The translations under genes and the position numbers were made by a program. 64,000 nucleotides of DNA from Sagittula marina. GTDB taxonomy: Bacteria; Pseudomonadota; Alphaproteobacteria; Rhodobacterales; Rhodobacteraceae. Each line of letters opens with the position of its first letter. Positions within the stretch are counted from its first letter, which is position 1. The notes below the pieces were generated by a model. It made no database searches. It had not been told where the DNA came from and saw nothing but the letters and a program-made list of their open reading frames with translations. The DNA is taken from NCBI RefSeq assembly GCF_014196795.1, contig NZ_JACIEJ010000003.1, positions 1 through 64,000 of the forward strand. Reading direction: 5' to 3'. Below are positions 17,548-24,666 of this stretch, in pieces.

Positions 17548-19052
17548 TCTGCCCACCGCAGGTCCTGCAGACCAAAGCTGCGTTCAAACGGGTCGATGAT
17601 CGCGCCTTCGACGGCGTTCGACACCGCCAGCGTCTGGCGATACCAGGCGATGGGGATCACCGGCAGCTCGTCTTGCAGGATCGCCGCGGCCTTGGCCTTG
17701 TCAGCCGGCGCACCACCGTCGCGCGCGATATGGGCGACCAGCGTGGCAAACGCCTCGTTGTTCCAGTTCATCGCGCCCCAGTCGCCGTTGCCGACATAGT
17801 CCGACCGCACGGTGCCGATGGGATCGGGGATCAACGAGAAATTCCGCGCGATCAGCGCAAGGTCGAGAGAGCCGTCCTGATGCCCCGCAGGAATGGCCGA
17901 GGAATTGGTGGAGTTGATCGTCACATCGACGCCCAGGACGCGGAACTGTTGCTCAAGCACAGAGGCCACCAGCGGCAGCTCGGGGCGGTCGGGGTAGGTT
18001 GTGAGGGTCAACGCGAACCGTTCGCCGTCGCGGGTCAGAATGCCGTCCGGGCCGGGCGTCCAGCCGAGGTCCGCGAGTGTCGCCCTGGCCGCGTCGACGT
18101 CATAGGTCAGCGGTGCGGCGGCGTCGTCATGCCAGCCTGCCAGCGATGGCGGGAACAGCTGGTCGGCACCCTCGGGGTAACGCAGCACTGCCTTGGCAAT
18201 GCCTTCCCGGTCGATGGCCTGGCTCAGCGCCCGTCGCGCTCGTGGATCGGACAAGAAGGGGTGGCCCGCGTTCACCTTGATCAAAAGAGTGCGCGGAATG
18301 GCGGTGGACAAAACCTCGACCCCGTCGACCATGCCGAGCCGCGCCACCGATGCCGGATCAAGGCCAAAGACGAAATCCGCATCACCGGACTCGGCCATGA
18401 GCGCGCGGGTCTCGACCCGGCTGACGCCGGAATAGGCCACGTTCGGGATGTGCGCCGCCGTACCCCAATAGGCGTCGAACGCCGTGGCATCGAGGCTGAG
18501 CGGCGCGTCCATCGAGGTAACCATGTACGGCCCCGTGCCGATGATCGCGACGCCGCTGCCGTCCTCGGCGTAGGAGGCGGGCGCAAGGATCTGCGCGCGG
18601 AACTCCGCAAGATAGGCAGGCAGCGCCGCCATCGGCTCGGACAGGGTGATCTCCACCGCGCCCTCCGCAGCGGTGATCCCGGTGATCGGCAGACCGTTCA
18701 GCGGGCCGGGCTTGGCGCGCGCGATCTCCAGCGCGTTGACCACGGCGGCGGCATCCATGGCGGTGCCATCGTGAAAGGTAACGTCCTCGCGCAGCGTGAA
18801 GGTCCAGTTCAGGCCGTCCTCCGAAGAAGACCAGTCGGTCGCCAGTCCCGGCGTCAGCCTGCCGTCAGGGTCGGCGTTGACCAGCGTCTCGGTCAGCCCC
18901 ATGCGGGTGAAGACGAAGCCGGAGGTCGAGGCTTCCGGCCCCTTGATCTCGTATTGTGCGGCGACGTTCAGCGTGTCGTCCTGCGCAAGGGCGGGGAGCG
19001 GGGCAAAGGGAGCCGCGCCAAGCAGCGCAGCTGTGAGGGGGAGGTGTTTCAT
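17544..19052 (-). CDS. Family-5 ABC substrate-binding protein (peptide/nickel/opine class)
   Basis: A 502-residue binding protein with signal peptide ending PLPALA-QDDTLNV. SBP_bac_5 marks: MGLTETLVNADPDGRLTPGL near the start, WTFTLREDVTFHDGTAMDAA (the F-x-L-R-x-x-x-F-H-D-G-x block), GTGPYMV, and ARRALSQAIDREGI. Length and motifs fit the NikA/DppA/CntA class. No run of His/Met that would mark direct metal binding is visible, so a chelated metal or peptide is a likelier ligand. Operon position behind a CobW zinc GTPase and a Zur-like box suggests zinc-starvation uptake, perhaps of a metallophore complex; that is inference. Confidence 0.85.
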   Translation of the reverse strand: MKHLPLTAALLGAAPFAPLPALAQDDTLNVAAQYEIKGPEASTSGFVFTRMGLTETLVNADPDGRLTPGLATDWSSSEDGLNWTFTLREDVTFHDGTAMDAAAVVNALEIARAKPGPLNGLPITGITAAEGAVEITLSEPMAALPAYLAEFRAQILAPASYAEDGSGVAIIGTGPYMVTSMDAPLSLDATAFDAYWGTAAHIPNVAYSGVSRVETRALMAESGDADFVFGLDPASVARLGMVDGVEVLSTAIPRTLLIKVNAGHPFLSDPRARRALSQAIDREGIAKAVLRYPEGADQLFPPSLAGWHDDAAAPLTYDVDAARATLADLGWTPGPDGILTRDGERFALTLTTYPDRPELPLVASVLEQQFRVLGVDVTINSTNSSAIPAGHQDGSLDLALIARNFSLIPDPIGTVRSDYVGNGDWGAMNWNNEAFATLVAHIARDGGAPADKAKAAAILQDELPVIPIAWYRQTLAVSNAVEGAIIDPFERSFGLQDLRWAE

Positions 19053-19074
19053 TCAGTCCTCTGGGTCGTTGATG

Positions 19075-19359
19075 TCAGTGTTGGGAGTGCGCGTGGCCGG
19101 ACAGCCCGCGCGGCAGGGTTTCGCGGGCGAGGCAGGCGGCCTCGGCACGGGTCAGGCGGTCGAGCACGGTGTCCACGGTCTCGCCACGCTGTCTGGCGCG
19201 GGTCCAGATGCGGCGGCAGGAGGCCGGCGACCAGGGCAGCGCGGCCTCTGCCATCCAGCGGCGCAGCGGCGCAGGCAGCGCGTCGTAGGCCCGCATCGGG
19301 TCACCGTTGCGGCGGCGTCGGCGCTGGCGGACCTCCCCAAGGTTCGAGGCGCGATCCAT
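19075..19359 (-). CDS. DUF6525 family protein
   Basis: A 94-residue basic protein, MDRASNLGEVRQRRRRRNGD, then AYDALPAPLRRWMAEAALPWSPASCRRIW and RARQRGETVDTVLDRLTRAEAACLARE. The pattern LPAPLRRWxAxAxLPWSPxSxxxxW is the DUF6525 family known mainly from Rhodobacterales; function unknown. The start overlaps the DUF1826 stop by one base (TGATG) and the next gene begins 22 bases downstream, so it is part of the same transcript. Confidence 0.7.
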   Translation of the reverse strand: MDRASNLGEVRQRRRRRNGDPMRAYDALPAPLRRWMAEAALPWSPASCRRIWTRARQRGETVDTVLDRLTRAEAACLARETLPRGLSGHAHSQH

Positions 19360-19970
19360 CAGCACGCCCCCAAATCGTCCACCGGGTCGATCACCAGCAA
19401 AAGGCGCGGTGCGCCGTCCGTCGCGGGCGGCGAACGATGCACGATTCCCGCCAGGTCCCGCCCCGGCCAAAGCGCGCCGCGAAAGGCCCCGACGCTGCCG
19501 CGCGCCATGTGATGCACCGACTGCGCGCCGCCGTTCGCGTCCATCGGCCCGAACTCCGTGCCCGGCCCACGCAGGGTACACAGCACGCGGCCCGGAACCG
19601 CATCCACGTGCCACTTCGGGCAGGGCTGGCCCGCGCTGACGGACAGGCGCACCTCCAGCATCGGCGCGGCGAGCGCCATGGTCGCCTGCCGGGCAATGGT
19701 TGCAACCTCTTCGGCCAGGGCATCCGCACACTCCGTCGCACCCGCCTCGCGGCAGGCCGCGCGCACCGCGTCTGCGACCTTCGCGCTCGGAAGCGTCCGC
19801 CGCATCCGTGGCAGCTGTTCCAGCGGCAAACCGTCCAGCCAGGCCGCCAGTCCATCGGGCAACCCGCGCTGCCACAACGCCAGCGATACGCCCTCCGCCC
19901 CAAGTGTGAGCAACACCCGCGGGTCGGGGCTGGCGTTCATCGCCGTCGCGATCCTTGGCAGGTCCAGCAT
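19359..19970 (-). CDS. DUF1826 family protein
   Basis: A 203-residue protein starting [20 protein letters not shown]. It carries DUF1826 hallmarks: CPKWHVDAVPGRVLCTLRGPGTE in the second half, then HHMARGSVGAFRGALWPG and GIVHRSPPATDGAPRLLLVIDP. The spaced His residues (WHVD, VHRSP) and Cys recall 2-oxoglutarate/iron oxygenase-like beta barrels, but no enzyme activity is known to me. DUF1826 genes repeatedly sit beside CobW-type GTPases in zinc-starvation loci. The start couples to the CobW stop through TGATG. Confidence 0.75.
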   Translation of the reverse strand: MLDLPRIATAMNASPDPRVLLTLGAEGVSLALWQRGLPDGLAAWLDGLPLEQLPRMRRTLPSAKVADAVRAACREAGATECADALAEEVATIARQATMALAAPMLEVRLSVSAGQPCPKWHVDAVPGRVLCTLRGPGTEFGPMDANGGAQSVHHMARGSVGAFRGALWPGRDLAGIVHRSPPATDGAPRLLLVIDPVDDLGAC

Positions 19971-21175
19971 CACGCGGCCTCCTCGGCACGGCGCCAGAGC
20001 GGGAAGGGGTCGGGCAGGTCCGGCAGGTCGTCGGGTCCGGTCGCACCGTCCAGCAGGCAGGCGTCCAGCCGCCGCTGCAAGTCGGGCCAGTCGATGCCCG
20101 CGCCGATAAACACCAGCTCCTGCCGCCGGTCGCCCCAGGGTTCCTGCCAGTGCGCAGCCATATAGGCCCGCGCGCTGTCATGTTGCGGACGTCGCGCCTC
20201 CGGCACAGAGGCCCACCACGTCCCAAGCGGCGTCACGCCCGACAGCGCCCCGGCCAACGAGAATTCCGCCACCCAATCGGGGCGCGTGGCGATCCAGAAA
20301 TGCCCCTTGGCGCGGATCACGCCGGGCAGGTCGCCCTGCAGGACCGCCATGATACGCTCCGGCACGAAAGGCGCGCGGGCGCGATAGACGTGGCTGGTGA
20401 CGCCGTATTCCTCGGTCTCCGGCGTGTGATCCGCGAAACCGTAAAGCTCCTTGGCCCACATCGGGTGCTCATGGGCACGCTCGAAATCGAAAAGCCCGGT
20501 GTCCAACACGGCCTCCGCAGGCACGTCCGAATGATCCGCCTCGATGATCCTTGCATCGGCGTTGAGCGCGCGGATGATCTTGCGCGCGGCATCGACGCGG
20601 TCAGGCCCGGCATCGGTCACCTTGTTCAGCACCACCACATCGGCGAATTCGATCTGGTCGGTGAGCAGATGCACGAGGGTGCGTTCATCACCTTCTCCCG
20701 CCGTCTCTCCGCGATCCGCCAGGAAATCATGGCTGGAGAAATCGCGCAAAAGGTTCACCGCATCGACCACGGTCACCATCGTGTCCAGCCGCGCCACATC
20801 GGACAGGCTGTGGCCGGTCTCGTCACGGAACTCAAAGGTCGCCGCCACAGGCAGTGGTTCGGACACGCCGGTGGATTCGATCACCAGGCTGTCAAACCGC
20901 CCCTCGGAGGCCAGGCGCGCCACCTCGGCCAGCAGGTCATCGCGCAGCGTGCAGCAGATGCAACCGTTCGACATTTCGACCAGCGTCTCGTCGGTGCGGC
21001 TGAGCTGCGTGTCGGCGCGCACGAGGTCGGCGTCGATGTTGACCTCGGACATGTCGTTGACGATCACCGCCACCCGGCGACCGTTGCGATTGTTCAGGAC
21101 ACGGTTGAGCAACGTGGTCTTTCCCGCGCCCAGAAAGCCGGACAATACCGTAACCGGAAGCCTGTGATCTTGCAT
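19970..21175 (-). CDS. CobW/COG0523-family GTPase, putative zinc metallochaperone (ZigA/YciC-like)
   Basis: A 401-residue GTPase. Walker [10 protein letters not shown] (about 13-21), the family zinc motif CICC in [14 protein letters not shown], Walker B-like [14 protein letters not shown], and the guanine motif NKVTD. The C-terminal CobW_C domain (about 270-370) starts near [13 protein letters not shown] and includes GHFWIATRP. The start at 21175 has AAAGGG seven bases upstream, whereas the ATG at 21190 has none. COG0523 proteins of this type move zinc to client enzymes during starvation and are classic Zur targets. It is the first gene of a seven-gene minus-strand operon, with a Zur-like palindrome 166 bases upstream. 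Confidence 0.88.
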   Translation of the reverse strand: MQDHRLPVTVLSGFLGAGKTTLLNRVLNNRNGRRVAVIVNDMSEVNIDADLVRADTQLSRTDETLVEMSNGCICCTLRDDLLAEVARLASEGRFDSLVIESTGVSEPLPVAATFEFRDETGHSLSDVARLDTMVTVVDAVNLLRDFSSHDFLADRGETAGEGDERTLVHLLTDQIEFADVVVLNKVTDAGPDRVDAARKIIRALNADARIIEADHSDVPAEAVLDTGLFDFERAHEHPMWAKELYGFADHTPETEEYGVTSHVYRARAPFVPERIMAVLQGDLPGVIRAKGHFWIATRPDWVAEFSLAGALSGVTPLGTWWASVPEARRPQHDSARAYMAAHWQEPWGDRRQELVFIGAGIDWPDLQRRLDACLLDGATGPDDLPDLPDPFPLWRRAEEAA

Positions 21176-21340
21176 CTCGAACCCTTTCATTCAGGCGCAG
21201 AGAGCCACGCCTCCCGCCACGGCGGGCGGGAGGTCTGCGCCGAGTTTTCGTTTCGTCATTGCTGTCGGCCGCAAGGGGCCATCCCCGCCAAGCCACTGAC
21301 TTGCGGAGGGAAATTCATGGGCCTTATCGGCCGTTTCAGT

Positions 21341-21360
21341 GTGTTATTGTATAACGTTAC
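21341..21360. promoter_or_regulatory. Zur-box-like operator between divergent metal genes
   Basis: GTTAT-TGT-ATAAC is a perfect 5+5 inverted repeat with a 3-base centre, inside a partly symmetric 20-base block ending GTTAC. Its A/T-rich GTTAT...ATAAC arms match the type of palindrome bound by alphaproteobacterial Zur. It lies between the cobW operon (minus) and the His/Cys-rich gene (plus), and on the minus strand the sequence TATACAAT inside it could be a -10 element. One site could repress both directions when zinc is sufficient. Confidence 0.65.
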
Positions 21361-21463
21361 AAGCCCGCAAGCAGTTTTTTTCGCCCTCGCAGCAAATCGC
21401 GGATCGGCGCAAAGGTACTTTTCCATCTTTCCCAAAGACGGGCAGGGTGGCATAAGCCGCGCC

Positions 21464-21814
21464 ATGTCGACCCGCGTGCCCCTGATCTGCGTCCTTGTGC
21501 TTGGCCTGTGCCTTGCGCTCACGAGCGTTGTCTCGGCGATGCTGATGGCGCCGGAGCAGGGCGACCGGGAGCGCGCGATCTTTGTCATGACATTCGGAGA
21601 GGGCGACCTCTGTGCCGATCACGACGGACACGGCACGCACGAGCACCGTTGCCCCTTCTGCCACGCCACGCCGCAAGCCCCCGAGCTGAGCGCGCCGACC
21701 CTGGAGCTGGCCTTCGCGCCGCACGACCTCTGGCGGCAGGGCGAGGCACTGCATCGCGCAGCCCAGGGCCGCAACATCAATCATTCCACGCGGGCACCGC
21801 CCCGGATCGTCTGA
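21464..21814 (+). CDS. Small membrane/exported His-Cys-rich protein
   Basis: A 116-residue protein. Residues 5-26 (VPLICVLVLGLCLALTSVVS) form a signal peptide or anchor. The middle holds a dense metal-ligand cluster, CADHDGHGTHEHRCPFCHAT (about 49-68), with three Cys and five His. The CPFC-H arrangement recalls DUF2946-type proteins found near copper and haem genes. It starts about 100 bases from the Zur-like box on the divergent side and precedes the PepSY gene by 83 bases, suggesting shared zinc control. Function is unknown; a periplasmic metal-binding role is inference. Confidence 0.6.
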   Translation: MSTRVPLICVLVLGLCLALTSVVSAMLMAPEQGDRERAIFVMTFGEGDLCADHDGHGTHEHRCPFCHATPQAPELSAPTLELAFAPHDLWRQGEALHRAAQGRNINHSTRAPPRIV

Positions 21815-21897
21815 AACAGACCTGATCCATCGCACCCTGTTTCGCGGGGTGCTGCCTGCTTCATGCCCGTCGCTGACGGGACAGTTGGAATGTTCAC

Positions 21898-23304
21898 ATG
21901 ACTGACACTTCAAACCGCGCGGCCAGTTCCGCGCTTTATCGCGCTGTCTGGCGCTGGCACTTCATCGCGGGGCTCATCGTCCTGCCCTTCGTCCTCATTC
22001 TCGCCGTCACCGGCGGCGTCTATCTCTTCAAGGACGAGATCAACAACGTTGCACATGCGGACCTGCGCTTTACCAACGCGCGGACCGAGAGCCTGCCACC
22101 CTCCGGCATCGTCGCCGCAGCCCTCGAAGCGCATCCCGGAACGGTCAAGGCCTACACGCCGGCCCCGGCAGCGGACCGCAGCGCCGAGATCGACATCGTT
22201 GACGACGAAGGGATGCGCAACACCGTCTACGTCGACCCTGCCGACGGGCGCGTTCTGGGCACACTGTGGGATGGCGGCGCGGCGGGAAGCCCGGCCATGT
22301 ACGTGGTGCGCAAGCTGCATTCGCTGGAATACATCGGCTGGTTCGGCAATCGCCTGATCGAGGCCGCCGCCGGCTGGATGGTCCTGCTGGTCGCCAGTGG
22401 CATATTCTTGTGGCTGCCGCGCGGGCGCAAGGTCGGCACGGTCCGGATCAAGGCCCGCAAGGGCCGCCCCTGGTGGCGCGACCTGCATGCGGTCACCGGG
22501 ATCTACACCGGTGGTTTCATCATTTTCCTCGCCATGACGGGCCTGCCATGGTCCGGCGTCTGGGGCGGGAAATTCTACGACACGGCCTATGCTTTGGGCC
22601 TCGGCATGCCTGACGGCTACTGGTCGGACAAACCCCTCTCGAGTGTGCCCACCAAGGACGTTGTCGACCGTGCCCCCTGGATCATGGAGCAGCAGCCCAT
22701 TCCGATGTCCGACAGCGGCAATGCGCACGCCGGCCACGGGGCAGGTGCGGCGGCGATCCCCGAGGGCGATGCGGTCTCGCTTCCGGTCCTCGATGACGCG
22801 GTCGCAACGGTGGAGCGTCTGGGCATCGTGCCGGGCTATGCCGTCACCTTCCCGAGTGGGCCGACCGGGGTCTTCACCGCGTCGGTTTACCCCGATGACA
22901 TCACCTACGAACGGGTCATCCACCTTGATCGCTACTCCGGCGAGGTGCTTTACGACGCAGGGCTCGAAGATCTCGGCACGCTCGGTCGCTGGGCCGAGTG
23001 GGGGATCAGCGTCCACATGGGCCAGGAATGGGGGCTGCTGAACCAGCTGGTTCTGGCGCTGGCCTGCGCCGCCATGGTCGGGCTCTGCGTCTCGGCCGCC
23101 ACGATGTGGTGGAAGCGCCGCCCCTCCGGTGCGCTCGGCGTGCCTCAGGTCCCGGCAGACTGGCGCATTCCGCGTACCCTGTTGGTCATGGCCATTGCCG
23201 CGGGGATCTTCTTTCCGCTGGTGGGGCTGTCGATGCTTCTGCTCGTGCTGGTGGAACTTCTGGCCTATTTCCGTGATCGCCATCTGTCGGCCACGCGGGC
23301 GTAA
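21898..23304 (+). CDS. PepSY-associated TM protein
   Basis: A 468-residue inner-membrane protein of the PepSY_TM family, with four main hydrophobic helices (about 20-45, 155-175, 200-220, 385-410) and one near 430-455. LYRAVWRWHFIAGLIVLPF at the start and WWRDLHAVTGIYTGGFIIF in the middle have the paired His spacing of putative haem-binding helices. PepSY-type periplasmic segments follow each pair. A His-rich stretch NAHAGHGAG lies at about 276-284. Members act as siderophore or metallophore reductases or respiratory accessory proteins. It sits downstream of the His/Cys-rich gene and ends before a strong terminator. Confidence 0.85.
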   Translation: MTDTSNRAASSALYRAVWRWHFIAGLIVLPFVLILAVTGGVYLFKDEINNVAHADLRFTNARTESLPPSGIVAAALEAHPGTVKAYTPAPAADRSAEIDIVDDEGMRNTVYVDPADGRVLGTLWDGGAAGSPAMYVVRKLHSLEYIGWFGNRLIEAAAGWMVLLVASGIFLWLPRGRKVGTVRIKARKGRPWWRDLHAVTGIYTGGFIIFLAMTGLPWSGVWGGKFYDTAYALGLGMPDGYWSDKPLSSVPTKDVVDRAPWIMEQQPIPMSDSGNAHAGHGAGAAAIPEGDAVSLPVLDDAVATVERLGIVPGYAVTFPSGPTGVFTASVYPDDITYERVIHLDRYSGEVLYDAGLEDLGTLGRWAEWGISVHMGQEWGLLNQLVLALACAAMVGLCVSAATMWWKRRPSGALGVPQVPADWRIPRTLLVMAIAAGIFFPLVGLSMLLLVLVELLAYFRDRHLSATRA

Positions 23305-23360
23305 GCGATCAGTTTGCGTATAGGGCCGCTGTCTGCCCTCCGGGCACGTGCCCTCTGAAC

Positions 23361-23396
23361 AGTGCCGCCAGTGTAACGCTGGCGGCACTGTCTTTC
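23361..23396 (+). terminator. Rho-independent terminator after the PepSY gene
   Basis: AGTGCCGCCAG (23361-23371) pairs perfectly with CTGGCGGCACT (23379-23389) around a 7-base loop, followed by GTCTTTC. It closes the plus-strand PepSY transcript. Confidence 0.75.
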
Positions 23397-23560
23397 GGGG
23401 CAAAGGGCTGCAAGCGGCCATCTCGCCAAAGGCGAGGGGCTCACTCTTCATCCAAAGACAGGCTGATATGGCCCTGACTTTCCCGGATGCCCGACAGACC
23501 TATCCCTTGGGTTCAAATGACCTCTGACGGACGCGCGCCAGCGACACGCCTGCCTCGGGA

Positions 23561-24271
23561 TCACTCGGTCGGCGTGTCGCTGTCCGGGATCGCCCCTCTG
23601 GAGCGTATGCCATGCAGGGCGGAGGGCTTTAGCGCGGTGGCGAGGATGCTTTCCACGATCTGCGCCCGCAAACGCGCCTGCGCCTTTTCCTCGAACAGGT
23701 CGGGGCCGAAGATTGCGGAAAAGGTCGGGCGGTTCGACAGGTTGAAGAAGCTCGCGGCGCTGATCTGCCAGTGCAGCGCAACCGCGTCGAGGTCAGACCG
23801 GAAAAGCCCGGCATCCTGCCCGCGTCGACAGATGTCTTCGAGCTTTTCGATCGCTGTCACGTTCATGTCCCGGATGATCTGCGACGCCGCGAGGTTCTCG
23901 GCGTTGTGGATGTTCTCGATCATCACCATTCGGATGAAATCCGCGGACTTGCGGTGGTGGTCAAAGGTGAAGGCCACGAGCCGCGCCAGCGCCTCGTCCG
24001 GGGGCAGATCGGCCAGATCCAGCGCGGCCTCTCCCTCGCGCACGGTCATATAGGCCGTTTCCAGCGCCTTGGTGTAGAGGCCGAGCTTGTCACCGAAGTA
24101 ATAATAAATCATCCGCTTCGATGTGCGGGTACGCGAAGCGATGGTTTCGATCCGGGCGCCGGACAGCCCCTTCGCCGCGAATTCCGTCAGGGCCACGGAG
24201 AGGATATCTCGTTGCACTGCCTCGGGATTCTGCCTCCAGCTGCGGCGCTCTGCCTCGGTATTCTTTTCCAT
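23561..24271 (-). CDS. TetR-family regulator of the quinate/shikimate genes
   Basis: A 236-residue regulator started at the ATG at 24271, which has GGAGG five to six bases upstream; a GTG at 24283 is less likely. The N-terminal helix-turn-helix reads ALTEFAAKGLSGARIETIAS, then RTSKRMIYYYFGDKLGLY (about 25-65), the TetR signature. The C-terminal ligand domain resembles the TetR_C group found with aromatic-acid catabolic genes. It is divergent from the aroE remnant-quiC genes, with a 22-base near-palindrome in between that it probably binds; 3-dehydroshikimate, shikimate or protocatechuate are plausible inducers. Confidence 0.85.
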   Translation of the reverse strand: MEKNTEAERRSWRQNPEAVQRDILSVALTEFAAKGLSGARIETIASRTRTSKRMIYYYFGDKLGLYTKALETAYMTVREGEAALDLADLPPDEALARLVAFTFDHHRKSADFIRMVMIENIHNAENLAASQIIRDMNVTAIEKLEDICRRGQDAGLFRSDLDAVALHWQISAASFFNLSNRPTFSAIFGPDLFEEKAQARLRAQIVESILATALKPSALHGIRSRGAIPDSDTPTE

Positions 24272-24330
24272 GCGACCCTCCACTCCGACGCATTAGCACA
24301 TGCAAAATGGACACGTCAGTCCCTTTTTCC

Positions 24331-24358
24331 TTGACGAATTGTACCGTGCGGAACAATT
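24331..24358 (+). promoter_or_regulatory. TetR operator overlapping a -35 element
   Basis: AATTGTACCG (24337-24346) and CGGAACAATT (24349-24358) form a 10+10 inverted repeat with one mismatch and a 2-base centre. TTGACG (24331-24336), a good -35, abuts its left edge, so a bound repressor would cover the promoter of the plus-strand genes. Confidence 0.7.
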
Positions 24359-24396
24359 TGAGCGCAAGAATTTTGGAAAGGGAGCTCCGCGCGTCC

Positions 24397-24666
24397 ATGA
24401 ATCTCGAACAATCGCCAGAAACAGGTGTGGACCGCGGCCAGACGGTGCTGAAACTGGGCCTTGTCGGTCGTGGCATCCAGTTGTCGCGCACCCCGGCAAT
24501 GCACGAGGCCGAGGCAAAGGCCCACGGCCTGACCTGTCGCTACGATCTTCTTGATACCGACGCGGACACCAAAGACGACCTTGCCGCCATCCTGGCCCAG
24601 GCCGACGCCGACCGGATGCGCCAGACGTTTCAAAGCCTCGCGCCGACCGAGGGAGAACTTGTATGA
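24397..24666 (+). pseudogene. Quinate/shikimate dehydrogenase (AroE-like), internally deleted
   Basis: An 89-residue open frame with the N-terminal substrate-binding start of AroE/YdiB enzymes: LKLGLVGRGIQLSRTPAMHE, then AEAKAHGLTCRYDLLDTD. After about 65 residues the sequence jumps to ADRMRQTFQSLAP, which looks like the extreme C-terminus of the same family. Nearly 200 residues are missing, including the catalytic Lys/Asp region and the whole NAD(P) domain, while the frame is kept. Its stop still overlaps the quiC ATG by four bases, so it may survive as a coupled leader for quiC. It cannot be an active dehydrogenase. Confidence 0.75.

Noticed and set aside
17529-20165. An 878-codon open frame on the plus strand
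   Set aside because: It is antisense to the binding protein, DUF6525 and DUF1826 genes, low in complexity (Arg/Gln/His-rich) and without any motif; high GC at third positions keeps the opposite frame open.
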